Shown here: positions 33,177 through 41,199 of the stretch, piece after piece
Numbering within the stretch: the stretch's first letter is position 1
Layout: each line of letters opens with the position of its first letter
Assembly: GCF_014647655.1 (NCBI RefSeq)
Contig: NZ_BMPP01000019.1
Location: 9,143-68,154 of the forward strand
Direction of reading: 5' to 3'
Source of the DNA: Deinococcus malanensis
GTDB taxonomy: Bacteria; Deinococcota; Deinococci; Deinococcales; Deinococcaceae
DNA length: 59,012 nt
Translations under genes and position numbers: made by a program
The notes under the pieces: model-generated
Seen by the model: the letters and a program-made list of their open reading frames with translations, nothing else
Databases searched by the model: none
Told to the model about the DNA's origin: nothing

Positions 33177-33216
33177 TTGTAAAGGTCCTTTAACGTCCGA
33201 TCATGGACCTTTACAA
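33177..33216. repeat. Palindrome upstream of the recombinase, possible res site
   Basis: TTGTAAAGGTCC (33177-33188) and GGACCTTTACAA (33205-33216) match perfectly across 16 bp. The left arm is itself nested in a 13-bp palindrome (33180-33192). Resolvase genes often keep their res sites here, which also serve as operators. Confidence 0.6.
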
Positions 33217-33338
33217 GATGGTCAGGGCTCTCATCTCGCTCACCTTCGGCTGCCACAACCTGCACCCAGGCCCTCTTTCAAGGCTGTCGCTTAATTGGTG
33301 GTAAGCAACACCTCCTCATCACAGGAATACAAGCCCCA

Positions 33339-34712
33339 TCAGCTGGAGGACTGAGCAGGGCCGTGGCGCCGGACGCGCGTCGCCGCTGCCTGCACGGGAT
33401 CCCAGACGCTGTTGAACGGCGGCGCATACGCCAGGTCCAGTTCCTCCAGTTGCGTCACCGTCAGGCTTGCGTACAGGGCGGTCGCCAGCACATCCACGCG
33501 CTTGTCCGCCCCGCGTTTTCCCACGGCCTGCCCGCCCAGGAGACGCCCAGTCCGCATCTCCACCACCAGCTTCACCGTCAGGCCCTCCGCGTCCGGCATG
33601 TACCCCGCTTGATCCGTGGACTCGAGCAGCACGGTTTCAACTTCGAACCCAGCAGCCTTGGCCTCCCACTCGTTCAGTCCGGTGCGCGCCACCCCCAGGC
33701 TGAACACCTGCGCGACAGCCGTCGCCACAATCCCGGCAAACTTCGCCTGCCCGCCCGCCGCGTTCCGGCCCACCACCCGGCCCTGCTTGTTCGCCGTAGT
33801 CCCCAGCGGAATCCACACCGGCTTTCTCAACACCCGGTGGAAGTGCTCCGCGCAATCCCCCGCCGCGAACACCCCGCGCACGCTCGTCTCCATCTGTTCA
33901 TCCACCGCGATGGCGCCGGTCGGTCCGAATGGAATCCCTGCCGCAGTGCTGAGGTCCACGTTCGGCCGCACCCCCGTAGCGAGAATCACCAGGTCCGCGT
34001 CCAGGTTCCCCAGATTCGTCTGCACTTCCTGAACTCGGCCGTCCTGCCCGCCGCAGGCCTGAAGGATCCCTTCCCCCAGGCTGAGGTCCACGCCATGCCG
34101 TTCGAGTTCCGCGTGCAGCACCTGCGCGAGTTCCAGATCCACCGCGTGGAACACCTGATCCCCGCGCTGCACCAGCGCCACCTTCAGTCCGCGCCGCGTC
34201 AGGTTCTCTGCCATCTCCAGCCCGACGTACCCACCACCCACCACCACGGCACACCGGGGCTGCTGCTCTCTAAGGTACGCGTCGATGCGGATGGCATCCT
34301 CCAGCACATCCAGGTAGAAGATCCCCTCCAGATCGCGCCCGGGCAGGGGAAACTCCACCGGTGAAGCCCCCGTTGCGATCAGCAACCGGTCGTACGGCTC
34401 GTCGAACTCCCGACCGCCTTCCAGATCCCGCACGCGCACCGTCTGCCGCGGCGTGTCGATGCCCACCACCTCGTGCCGCACATGCACATGAATATCCCGA
34501 CGGGCAAACCCCTCCACGCTGCGGGCCATCAGCTGCTCACGCCGCTCCACCACGCCGCCCAGCCAATACGGCATGCCGCACTGGCTGTACGACACGAAGT
34601 TGCCCTTGTCGAACGCGATGATCTCCAGGTGTGGGTTCACCCGCCGGGCTTCACTGGCGGCACTCATGCCTGCCGCGTCCGCGCCAATCACGATGAAACG
34701 CGGCCGGGTCAT
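33339..34712 (-). CDS. cdr: CoA-disulfide reductase-like flavoprotein
   Basis: A 457-residue FAD and NAD(P)H-dependent oxidoreductase. The FAD site is FIVIGADAAGMSAASEAR; the single redox cysteine is Cys45 in SYSQCGMPYWLGG, as in CoA-disulfide reductases and NADH oxidases of this family; the second nucleotide site is CAVVVGGGYVGLEMAENL. It would reduce CoA disulfide or another low-molecular-weight thiol disulfide. The start overlaps the stop of a 29-residue frame. As the last gene of the mercury operon it probably keeps thiols reduced during metal stress. Confidence 0.87.
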   Translation of the reverse strand: MTRPRFIVIGADAAGMSAASEARRVNPHLEIIAFDKGNFVSYSQCGMPYWLGGVVERREQLMARSVEGFARRDIHVHVRHEVVGIDTPRQTVRVRDLEGGREFDEPYDRLLIATGASPVEFPLPGRDLEGIFYLDVLEDAIRIDAYLREQQPRCAVVVGGGYVGLEMAENLTRRGLKVALVQRGDQVFHAVDLELAQVLHAELERHGVDLSLGEGILQACGGQDGRVQEVQTNLGNLDADLVILATGVRPNVDLSTAAGIPFGPTGAIAVDEQMETSVRGVFAAGDCAEHFHRVLRKPVWIPLGTTANKQGRVVGRNAAGGQAKFAGIVATAVAQVFSLGVARTGLNEWEAKAAGFEVETVLLESTDQAGYMPDAEGLTVKLVVEMRTGRLLGGQAVGKRGADKRVDVLATALYASLTVTQLEELDLAYAPPFNSVWDPVQAAATRVRRHGPAQSSS

Positions 34713-34798
34713 GTGCAGGCCTCCGGCCTCGGCTGTCCGCTGGTGTTCTCACGGGCCTTCCGGCTCTTCCTGCGTTCATGGTGCAGTTCGCTGGTCAT
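34709..34798 (-). CDS. 29-residue basic peptide between lnt-like gene and cdr
   Basis: Starts MTSELHHERRKSRKAREN and ends in EACT. AGGAGG lies six bases before the ATG, a near-perfect ribosome site, and its TGA overlaps the cdr start (ATGA). It also overlaps the end of the lnt-like gene by 23 bases. The peptide may be real, or may only act as a leader coupling cdr translation. Confidence 0.5.
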   Translation of the reverse strand: MTSELHHERRKSRKARENTSGQPRPEACT

Positions 34799-36248
34799 AT
34801 CTGCCTCCTGTATTCAAAAGGTATCCGGAACAAGCGAGCCCAGCCCAGAGAAGCGCAGCCACCAACACCGGCCAGTCCCCCCAGCGGACGAACGTCGTCA
34901 GTCCCGTCCGCAGGGCGAACGCGGCTCGCCCTGCCGCGCGTTCCCCGTCCGGAAGCTGGAAGGTAACGCGGCCGAGGGGATCAATCACGCCGCTGATGCC
35001 GGTGTTACTTGCTCGCAGCACATACCGGCCGGTTTCGATGGCCCGCAGGCGACCCATCTGGAAATGCTGCGCCTTCCCGACCGTGCCCTCGAACCACGCG
35101 TCGTTGGAGAGGTGCGCGAGGACCTGCGCGCCATTCGCGGTCAACGTCCGCGCGGCCTGCGCGAACACCGACTCGTACGAGATGTACGCCCCGACCCGCA
35201 GGTGACGGAGGGGCAGGGGCTGGTACGTGGTCCCCGGGGTCACGCCCGTCAGACCTGAGAGGCCCAGCGCGCCGAGCACCGGGGTGTACGCGAACGCCAG
35301 CGTCTGCCGCCACGGCAGGAACTCCCCGAACGGCACCGGGTGCACCTTGTCGTACCGGCCTGTCACGCCGCCGTCAAAGGCGTACGCGCTGTTCCAGTAC
35401 CTCCCCACTCCCGAGGTGGGAGCGCCGGTGACCACAGGCTCAGGCAGGCTCGCCAGTGCGGCTCGCGTTCCAGGGTCAGCAGGTGACCGAGGTGACGCAC
35501 TTTCTGGCCAGACAATCAGGTCGGCCGGCTCGCCTGCCAGCCCCTGCCGGGTCAGGGTGAGGTGCAGGTCCAGTTCTGTTCCCTGGCGCTGCACGGCCTT
35601 GTCGAGGGGGGGCACGGCCCCCTGCACCATCACGGCCGTGCGGTCCGGTGGGGGCAGCGCCGGGCGGGTCAGGCCGTAGACCGTCAGGCCACCCAGCACT
35701 CCCAGCATGCCCACGAGCGGCAGACGCTGCCCCCGGTAGCCTGCCACCAGCGCGGCGGCCGTGCCTGTCACCAGCAGGCTGAGCAGGTTCAGGCCACCCA
35801 GGTCCGCGGCCTGCACGACAGGCGTGGGCAGCCACGCGTACCCGACGGCCCCCCAGGGAAATGCGAGGGAACCCAGCGTCCGGGCCGCCTCGCCCAGCAC
35901 CCACACGACCGGCAACGCGGCGAGTGTCCGCCCGGTGGACCGGTGGAAGGCGAGGAACGCGACCAGCGCCCAGCTCAGCGCGATCAACGGCACCACCAGC
36001 AGGGTCAGTGCGCCGCCCAGCGGACCGAACAGGCGGGTGAAGGACGTGAAGAGCCACGCGAGATGCACCGCGAAGAACACTGTTCCCGCCACGAACGCGA
36101 GCCACGCTGCTGTTCGTCTGGACTGGGCCCGGCTGAGTTCGTGGAACAGCAACGCGAGGGGCAGCGGCACCAGCCACGACCAGGCGAACGGTACGCTGGT
36201 GATGGCCAGCGCCAGGCCCGCCGCGCCCGCCCGGACAGCGGCGTTCAC
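34776..36248 (-). CDS. Apolipoprotein N-acyltransferase-like protein lacking the catalytic Cys
   Basis: A 490-residue membrane protein of the Lnt family. The first 200 residues hold about six to seven membrane helices, and a nitrilase-like domain follows. The catalytic Glu is seen in IVWPESA (about residue 249) and the Lys in RYDKVHPVPFGE (about 301). The position of the nucleophile reads AYISYESVF, with Ser about residue 357 where Lnt has Cys, so normal acyl transfer to lipoproteins is doubtful. The GTG start overlaps the TGA of the preceding 38-residue gene (GTGA); a longer GTG start at 36326 is less likely. Its place in a mercury operon is unusual. Confidence 0.8.
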   Translation of the reverse strand: MNAAVRAGAAGLALAITSVPFAWSWLVPLPLALLFHELSRAQSRRTAAWLAFVAGTVFFAVHLAWLFTSFTRLFGPLGGALTLLVVPLIALSWALVAFLAFHRSTGRTLAALPVVWVLGEAARTLGSLAFPWGAVGYAWLPTPVVQAADLGGLNLLSLLVTGTAAALVAGYRGQRLPLVGMLGVLGGLTVYGLTRPALPPPDRTAVMVQGAVPPLDKAVQRQGTELDLHLTLTRQGLAGEPADLIVWPESASPRSPADPGTRAALASLPEPVVTGAPTSGVGRYWNSAYAFDGGVTGRYDKVHPVPFGEFLPWRQTLAFAYTPVLGALGLSGLTGVTPGTTYQPLPLRHLRVGAYISYESVFAQAARTLTANGAQVLAHLSNDAWFEGTVGKAQHFQMGRLRAIETGRYVLRASNTGISGVIDPLGRVTFQLPDGERAAGRAAFALRTGLTTFVRWGDWPVLVAALLWAGLACSGYLLNTGGRYDQRTAP

Positions 36249-36361
36249 CTGGGTGGTGGCTCCGCCGGCGGCCGGCGCGTGGGAATGAGGCACATGCCGA
36301 GGCAGCAGACCACGCAGACCAGCCACAGGAGCCGCTTGCTGAGGTCTGTCTCTCGGTTCAT
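36245..36361 (-). CDS. 38-residue Cys-rich single-span membrane peptide
   Basis: Begins MNRETDLSKRLLWLVCVVCC and continues LGMCLIP followed by a proline-rich tail. One membrane helix contains Cys16, Cys19, Cys20 and Cys24. Its ATG overlaps the stop of the MerA-like gene (ATGA), its TGA overlaps the next start (GTGA), and AAGGG lies six bases before the ATG. Cysteines in a membrane helix recall the Hg-binding segments of MerT, MerF and MerE, so mercury passage or delivery is a possible role. Confidence 0.6.
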   Translation of the reverse strand: MNRETDLSKRLLWLVCVVCCLGMCLIPTRRPPAEPPPR

Positions 36362-37890
36362 TCCAACCCTTCTTCGTAATGTACGCCGCCCAGCGCGTTG
36401 TTCAGGCCTTCCGCGAGCGTCGGGTGGATGTGGATCATGTCCTGCAAGTCGGTGTACCGCGCGCCGAGCTGGACGGCAGTCACGAATTCATGCACCAGTT
36501 CCGCGCCGTCCGCCATCAGGACAGAGGCGCCCAGGATGCGGTCCGTGTCGGCGTCCGCGATGACTTTGATCAGGCCGCGGGTCTCGCCGATCGCGCGGGC
36601 CTTGGCGACCTTGTGCGCGTCGTACTTCCCGACCTTCAGTTTGAAGCCAGCCTGACGGGCCTCCCGTTCGGACAGGCCCACCCGTCCCAGCTGCGGCTCA
36701 GTGAATACGCCCCACGGCACGACCCGATCCTTGATGCTGAGGTCCGCGTTCTTGATGACGTTCTGGTAGAGGATGCGCGAGTCATCCCGGGCGGTATGGG
36801 TGAACATCGGTCCGCCCCGCACGTCCCCCATCGCCCAGACGCCCGGCGCGGTCGTCTCGAGGCGGTCGTTGATCTGAATAAAACCGCGGGCGTCTAGCTG
36901 CACGCCGGTGTGCTCCAGACCCAACCCGTCCGTGTTCGGCACGCGGCCCGCGGCGATCATCAGGTGGGTGCCGGCGAAAGCGCGGTCCTCGCCATCGACC
37001 GTGGCGGTGACCTGCACGTTCCCTTCGCTGCCTTCCACCCGTGTGACGCGGGCGTTCACGATCACGTCGATGCCCTCGGCTTCCAGGGCTTTTTTCAACA
37101 CGGTGGTGATGTCCTCGTCCTCACTGGCCAGCAGGAACGGAGCGCCTTGCAGGATGGTCACCTGGCTGCCAAAGCGGCGGTACATCTGCGCGAACTCCAC
37201 CCCGATGTACCCGCCGCCGACAATCACCAGATGCGGGGGAATCTCGCGGAGTTCCATGGCACTCGTGGAATCCAGGAACGGCACCGCCTCCAGGCCCTCG
37301 ATGGGCGGAACGCTGTTGCGTGTTCCGACCGCGATGAACACCTTGTCCGCGGTGATCTCCTCACCGTTCACGACCAGCTGGCGCTCCCCGGTGAAGCGCG
37401 CCTCCCCGCGCATCAGAATGACGTTCGGGTTCTGCGCGACGTTCCGTTCGGAGCCACTGCGGACGCTGCGGACCAGTTCATCCTTGCGGTCCACGACCCG
37501 GCCGAGGTTCACGCGCACCTCGCTAGTTTCCACGCCCCACTGCTCGCTGAGGTACGCCTGGTGCGCCACGCGGGCGCTGGCGATCATGGTCTTTGTGGGG
37601 ATGCAGCCGCGGTTCAGGCAGGTGCCTCCCAGCTCTGCCCGTTCGATCAGCGCCGTGCGGAGGCCTTTGTAGGCGAGGCGGTGCGCGAGCGGGACGCCGG
37701 CCATCCCGCCGCCCAGCACGATAACGTCGTAGTGGTTGCCTGACCCTGTGGCTGCCTTGTCCTGCGGGGACGCTTGCGCCTCCCCTGCGGGATCACCAGG
37801 GCGGGCGACCGCGTCGGATGTCGCCTGGTCACGGGTGGCTTCAAGCTTGCTCACGTCAGGCTGCGTGCTGTTGTTCACGCTGTCCGGCAT
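36358..37890 (-). CDS. MerA-like pyridine nucleotide-disulfide oxidoreductase
   Basis: A 510-residue flavoprotein. After a hydrophilic extension of about 50 residues come the FAD site YDVIVLGGGMAGVPLAH and the redox pair Cys91/Cys96 in GGTCLNRGCIPTK. The second nucleotide site is LVIVGGGYIGVEFAQ and the C-terminal motif is HIHPTLAEGLN. It lacks both the N-terminal metal-binding domain and the vicinal Cys pair at the C-terminus of true mercuric reductases; the chain ends HYEEGLE. It may reduce Hg(II) poorly, or act as a thiol reductase. AAGGAGGTCCGT gives a strong ribosome site at 37890. Confidence 0.82.
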   Translation of the reverse strand: MPDSVNNSTQPDVSKLEATRDQATSDAVARPGDPAGEAQASPQDKAATGSGNHYDVIVLGGGMAGVPLAHRLAYKGLRTALIERAELGGTCLNRGCIPTKTMIASARVAHQAYLSEQWGVETSEVRVNLGRVVDRKDELVRSVRSGSERNVAQNPNVILMRGEARFTGERQLVVNGEEITADKVFIAVGTRNSVPPIEGLEAVPFLDSTSAMELREIPPHLVIVGGGYIGVEFAQMYRRFGSQVTILQGAPFLLASEDEDITTVLKKALEAEGIDVIVNARVTRVEGSEGNVQVTATVDGEDRAFAGTHLMIAAGRVPNTDGLGLEHTGVQLDARGFIQINDRLETTAPGVWAMGDVRGGPMFTHTARDDSRILYQNVIKNADLSIKDRVVPWGVFTEPQLGRVGLSEREARQAGFKLKVGKYDAHKVAKARAIGETRGLIKVIADADTDRILGASVLMADGAELVHEFVTAVQLGARYTDLQDMIHIHPTLAEGLNNALGGVHYEEGLE

Positions 37891-37939
37891 ACGGACCTCC
37901 TTGGGGTGAAGCACGTTCGGTGGGGTTGAAGGGTGTGGG

Positions 37940-38737
37940 TCAGGATTCACTCGTGACCACTCCACCTGATCCCATTCCGCGTTGTTCGTTCAGGTACAAC
38001 ACTCTCGCAATCATGGCTGTCACGACCAAGGCCATGAAACCAGTCAGGATCGGCAGCAGCGTCGCGTTTCCTGTGAGCAACTGCTCGATGAAGCGGGTCT
38101 GGTAGTACACCGTGTACGCACCGGCCAGCAGCAGGCCCGCGCCCCCAATGAAATTCACGTACTGACCGGCGTTCTTCAGGCCAACGATCACGGCTTCCTT
38201 CCCGAAGGCGCTCGCCAGGCTGACGGTCAGCAGCACCGCGCCCATCCCGGCGCCGTACGCGGCGAACATGCCCACGCGCTCGAGCGGCTCGCGGCTCGCG
38301 GCGCCCCCGACAATCATCAGGAACACCGGGAGGGTGCAGCCCAGGCTCGCCAGACCGTAAGCGATTCCGTACGGGTAGTACTCGGACAGACGCTCGCCTT
38401 CCGGAGCACGAAGGCCCGGAATGTGGAGCGCCAGGGCGCGGCCGCTGAAGGTGCGCACCGCCAGGACCAGCAGCACCACACCCAGGACCAGGTTCAGGTA
38501 CGGAATAACCTTGGCGAGGCCGGTTCCGAACACGCTGATGATTAGGCCGAGGACGCTGAAGGTGGTCAGGGTGCCCAGGGTCAGCAACACCCCCAGCGCG
38601 AGGCCGTCGAGCACAGGATGGCGACCCGCCGGCCGGGTGACAAAACGGGAGATCACGGCCGGCAGCACGGCGAACCCGCACGGGTTGAGGGCCGCGACGG
38701 TTCCAGCCGCGAAGGCGTACGTGAGCAGGGTGATCAC
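37940..38737 (-). CDS. ccdA: CcdA-type thiol-disulfide transporter
   Basis: A 265-residue membrane protein with about six helices. FAAGTVAALNPCGFAVLPAVISRF holds the first conserved Cys of CcdA/DsbD; the second is in SLGCTLPVFLMIVGG. It carries electrons from cytoplasmic thioredoxin across the membrane. Its GTG start overlaps the stop of the TlpA-like gene (GTGA), which would be its redox partner. Confidence 0.88.
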   Translation of the reverse strand: MITLLTYAFAAGTVAALNPCGFAVLPAVISRFVTRPAGRHPVLDGLALGVLLTLGTLTTFSVLGLIISVFGTGLAKVIPYLNLVLGVVLLVLAVRTFSGRALALHIPGLRAPEGERLSEYYPYGIAYGLASLGCTLPVFLMIVGGAASREPLERVGMFAAYGAGMGAVLLTVSLASAFGKEAVIVGLKNAGQYVNFIGGAGLLLAGAYTVYYQTRFIEQLLTGNATLLPILTGFMALVVTAMIARVLYLNEQRGMGSGGVVTSES

Positions 38738-39273
38738 AGCAGGCCGTCCAGTTTCGAGCGCAGCTGCCCCTCACTGAGTTCGCCGGTATGGTTCTCCAGC
38801 AGGCGGCCCTGCCGGTCGATGAACAGCGTGGTGGGCATGCCCCGCAGGCCGAGCTGTTCCTGAGATACGGTGCCCTGCGCGTCGAGCACGACCGGGAAAG
38901 TCAGGCCGAGCTTGTCGACCATGCCGCGGGTGTCGTCCGGGGAACTCTGCACGCTGATGCCGACAACCGCCACGCCCTTGCTGGCGTACTCGCGGGAGAC
39001 GCGCGCGAAACCGTTGAGTTCGTTCCAGCACGACGCGCACCAGGATGCGAAGAAGTTGACGGTGAGAACCTTGCCTTGGTAATCAGCGAGGTGTAGGGTT
39101 TCCCCACTCAGCTGGGGGAGGGTGGCTGACACGGCCTCGCCACCGGAGGCGCTGGCCGTGGTTCCCATACGGGTCTGCTGCTGACGGAGCAGGGCAGCAG
39201 CCAGAACGGCGACCACGACGGCGCGCAGCAGAGGAATCACATACTTCCGCGGGCCGCCCTTAGCAGCAGTCAT
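38734..39273 (-). CDS. TlpA/ResA-like thiol-disulfide oxidoreductase
   Basis: A 179-residue protein with an N-terminal signal anchor (VIPLLRAVVVAVLAAALL) and an extracytoplasmic thioredoxin fold. The active site is FFASWCASCWNEL. LRGMPTTLFIDRQGRLL contains the usual cis-proline region. Supplied with electrons by CcdA, it would keep cysteines outside the membrane reduced, perhaps those of the Hg-binding proteins encoded alongside. It overlaps the merE gene by 14 bases. Confidence 0.9.
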   Translation of the reverse strand: MTAAKGGPRKYVIPLLRAVVVAVLAAALLRQQQTRMGTTASASGGEAVSATLPQLSGETLHLADYQGKVLTVNFFASWCASCWNELNGFARVSREYASKGVAVVGISVQSSPDDTRGMVDKLGLTFPVVLDAQGTVSQEQLGLRGMPTTLFIDRQGRLLENHTGELSEGQLRSKLDGLL

Positions 39274-39541
39274 TCCGGCCTTCAGTTTTGGCGTTTGGGG
39301 CGGGGCAGGTTTTGTTGCGGGCGAGGAGCCGCTGGCCCATCCAGAGGGCGAAGAGGAAGTAGGCAGTGAGGAACACCAGAACGAGGGTCATGTTCTGGCT
39401 GAGGAAGGTGGCCACGGCGCTGCCCCCGACCCCGCCGGCGAGGAGGCCGAGCAGGAGGGGCAGGTGACAGGGACACAGCAGCAGGGCGCTGCCCAGCAGC
39501 AGGTAAGCGCGCAGGCTCCTGGCGGGTTTCTTCAGCAGCAT
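39260..39541 (-). CDS. merE: MerE-like mercury transport protein
   Basis: A 93-residue protein with two membrane helices. LLLCPCHLPLLLGLLAG matches the CPCHLP motif of MerE, where the two cysteines pass Hg(II) or methylmercury through the membrane. A C-terminal tail with single and paired Cys (NKTCPAP and NDCC) is longer than in enterobacterial MerE and may hand the metal on. It overlaps the merB gene by 10 bases. Confidence 0.78.
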   Translation of the reverse strand: MLLKKPARSLRAYLLLGSALLLCPCHLPLLLGLLAGGVGGSAVATFLSQNMTLVLVFLTAYFLFALWMGQRLLARNKTCPAPNAKTEGRNDCC

Positions 39542-40053
39542 CGGGTACCGCCGTGTCCGTCCAGTGTGGAAAGGTGAGCGAGATGACCGATGAAGTCACG
39601 GGACAGTCGGTAGGCGTCCTGAAACGTCACTGGAGTCGTGGGAACAGTTGCAGTGTTACTCCAGGCCTGGTAAGCCTCCACGTTCGGGAAGGCCAGCGCG
39701 TACGGGCAGAAGCTGCGGTAGACCTTCTCGGCGCTCCGGGTGTCCGGCTGGGTGGGCAGCGCGAGAACAGCGTCAGAAGGAGAGTGCAGCTGACCGTTGC
39801 GCACCGTGAACTCCAGGGACTGGGTCGCACCTGGGGGCGTGGTGACGATGTCGATGTTCTCGTCGAGGATCCACGCGGCGAGCAGGGTGTCGAGGGCACA
39901 GCGGGTGTAGATACGCACCCCAGCCTGGGTGTGGATGACGTGCGGGGTGGGCGTGAACATCACGAATCCCCGCAGCATGGCTTCCGGTGATTGCCCTTCA
40001 CAGCAGTTCAGCAGGGCAGCGAGCGGCGCGGGGAGAGTGGTCATCTCAGGCAT
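39532..40053 (-). CDS. merB: Organomercurial lyase
   Basis: A 173-residue enzyme that cleaves the carbon-mercury bond. It keeps the catalytic set of MerB: Cys52 and Asp55 in YTRCALDTL and Cys116 in SFCPYALAF, with spacing like Cys96, Asp99 and Cys159 of the E. coli plasmid enzyme. It is shorter than that enzyme because the N-terminal domain is reduced. GGGAGG precedes the ATG. The C-terminus ends in a Cys pair (RCC), which could bind the released Hg(II). Confidence 0.83.
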   Translation of the reverse strand: MPEMTTLPAPLAALLNCCEGQSPEAMLRGFVMFTPTPHVIHTQAGVRIYTRCALDTLLAAWILDENIDIVTTPPGATQSLEFTVRNGQLHSPSDAVLALPTQPDTRSAEKVYRSFCPYALAFPNVEAYQAWSNTATVPTTPVTFQDAYRLSRDFIGHLAHLSTLDGHGGTRCC

Positions 40054-40516
40054 GGCTGGCCTCCCGCAGGGCGCTCAGCGTGCGGTTGACGTTCCCCAGG
40101 CAGCAGCTGCCCTGGGGGTTATTCAGTTCGCACCCGCACCGTCCGGCTTTGATGTGCGCCTGGATTGAGGATGGGATGGTGTCCGCCTGCCCGTTCCGGG
40201 TAGCCGTATCGAGGTCCGCCCGGGTGTGGCCGAAGCAGTAGCACACCGGGACCCTGAAGTCCTGGTTCTTCTGGAAGACGGGGACTTTCACGTCCGCCTG
40301 CCTGTACACGCGTTTGGAACCGAAGTACACCACGTCGCAGGTTGCGTCCGGGCAGAAACGGTACGCCTCGTCTGGATCTAGGGTGGCGAGCGCCACAGGC
40401 GTAAGAAGGGCTTTGAGGGTCACCAGCTTTACCGTTTTGCCGGATGTCCCGCACGCTGGGCACGTGGTGCTGAAGGTGAGGCTGGGCTTGGGGGCACAGC
40501 AGTCGAGGGTGCTCAT
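40046..40516 (-). CDS. CopZ-like Cys-rich metallochaperone
   Basis: A 156-residue cytoplasmic protein with 12 cysteines. An N-terminal CC, a CPAC knuckle, FCPDATCDVVYFG, VCYCFGHTRADL and CGCELNNPQGSCCLG resemble the zinc and [2Fe-2S] domain of Archaeoglobus CopZ; a separate heavy-metal-associated domain is absent. It would bind or deliver Hg or Cu. ATG at 40516 was chosen because the family starts at this point. It overlaps merB by 8 bases. Confidence 0.78.
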   Translation of the reverse strand: MSTLDCCAPKPSLTFSTTCPACGTSGKTVKLVTLKALLTPVALATLDPDEAYRFCPDATCDVVYFGSKRVYRQADVKVPVFQKNQDFRVPVCYCFGHTRADLDTATRNGQADTIPSSIQAHIKAGRCGCELNNPQGSCCLGNVNRTLSALREASHA

Positions 40517-40530
40517 GTCCGCACGGTACG

Positions 40531-40550
40531 GTCTCCCGTTAGGGGGAGAG
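40531..40550. promoter_or_regulatory. Inverted repeat between merR and the chaperone gene
   Basis: TCTCCC (40532-40537) and GGGAGA (40544-40549) form a short dyad over the merR stop codon, just before the chaperone gene. It could be a MerR operator or a weak terminator. Confidence 0.35.
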
Positions 40551-40970
40551 TCGAGCCTGTGGGGTGACTTCCAGGTACACACACCCAGCGGAGTCGCAGT
40601 CGGGGTCCGGATGATCTTCCGCCCACACGACTTTCGCCTGCAACTGGGCTTCAAGGGCCTGAAGCTGAGCGATCTGCGTTCGGACGCTACTCAGGTGGCT
40701 TACGAGGTCTGCTTTCACGTGCGCACAGGGTTTCTGGCCATCCTGGCGAACGGTAAGGATCCGGCGGATCTCATCAAGACTGAATCCGGCAGCCTGTGCA
40801 GAGCGGAGGAAGCGCACCTGTCCGGCGGCTTCCTCTGGGTAGGACCGGTAGCCACTGGGGCGGCGCTCGGAGGTGAGCAGGCCGAGGTCCGTCCAGTACC
40901 GGATGGCTTTGACCGTCTCGCCGGTCAGTGCCGCGAGTTGACCGATGGGCAGGTCAGGAGAATCCGTCAT
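40539..40970 (-). CDS. merR: MerR-family metal-responsive regulator
   Basis: A 143-residue regulator. The N-terminal helix-turn-helix reads LPIGQLAALTGETVKAIRYWTDLGLL. Cys82 coincides with Cys82 of Tn501 MerR; Cys125 and Cys130 in DCDSAGC lie close to the other two Hg-binding residues (117 and 126). The pattern also fits ZntR- or PbrR-like sensors, but merB and merE downstream support mercury. ATG at 40970 has AGGA upstream; a GTG at 40985 is possible. It heads the leftward operon. Confidence 0.85.
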   Translation of the reverse strand: MTDSPDLPIGQLAALTGETVKAIRYWTDLGLLTSERRPSGYRSYPEEAAGQVRFLRSAQAAGFSLDEIRRILTVRQDGQKPCAHVKADLVSHLSSVRTQIAQLQALEAQLQAKVVWAEDHPDPDCDSAGCVYLEVTPQARLSP

Positions 40971-41199
40971 GCTCTGATCCTGCACCGCCCAGCATCACTG
41001 ATAGTGACCGGATGTTCAGTTGAGACCACTCTCCGCCGCAATTTTTCATGTCATCAGTCCACTGTGGTCTCAACTTCCAGAGCAGCCAGCGCACGCTCCA
41101 CGGTCATTGCTGTGAGGGTATCGGCGCCGACACTGATGGCCAGCCGCCGGTAGATGTAATAGCTGACGTCTCCAGCTGGAATGGTTCGCCGGCGCCGCC

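Noticed and set aside
36358..37890. Naming the flavoprotein merA outright
   Set aside because: The C-terminal Cys pair and the N-terminal metal-binding domain of mercuric reductase are missing; dihydrolipoamide dehydrogenase-like enzymes share the remaining motifs.
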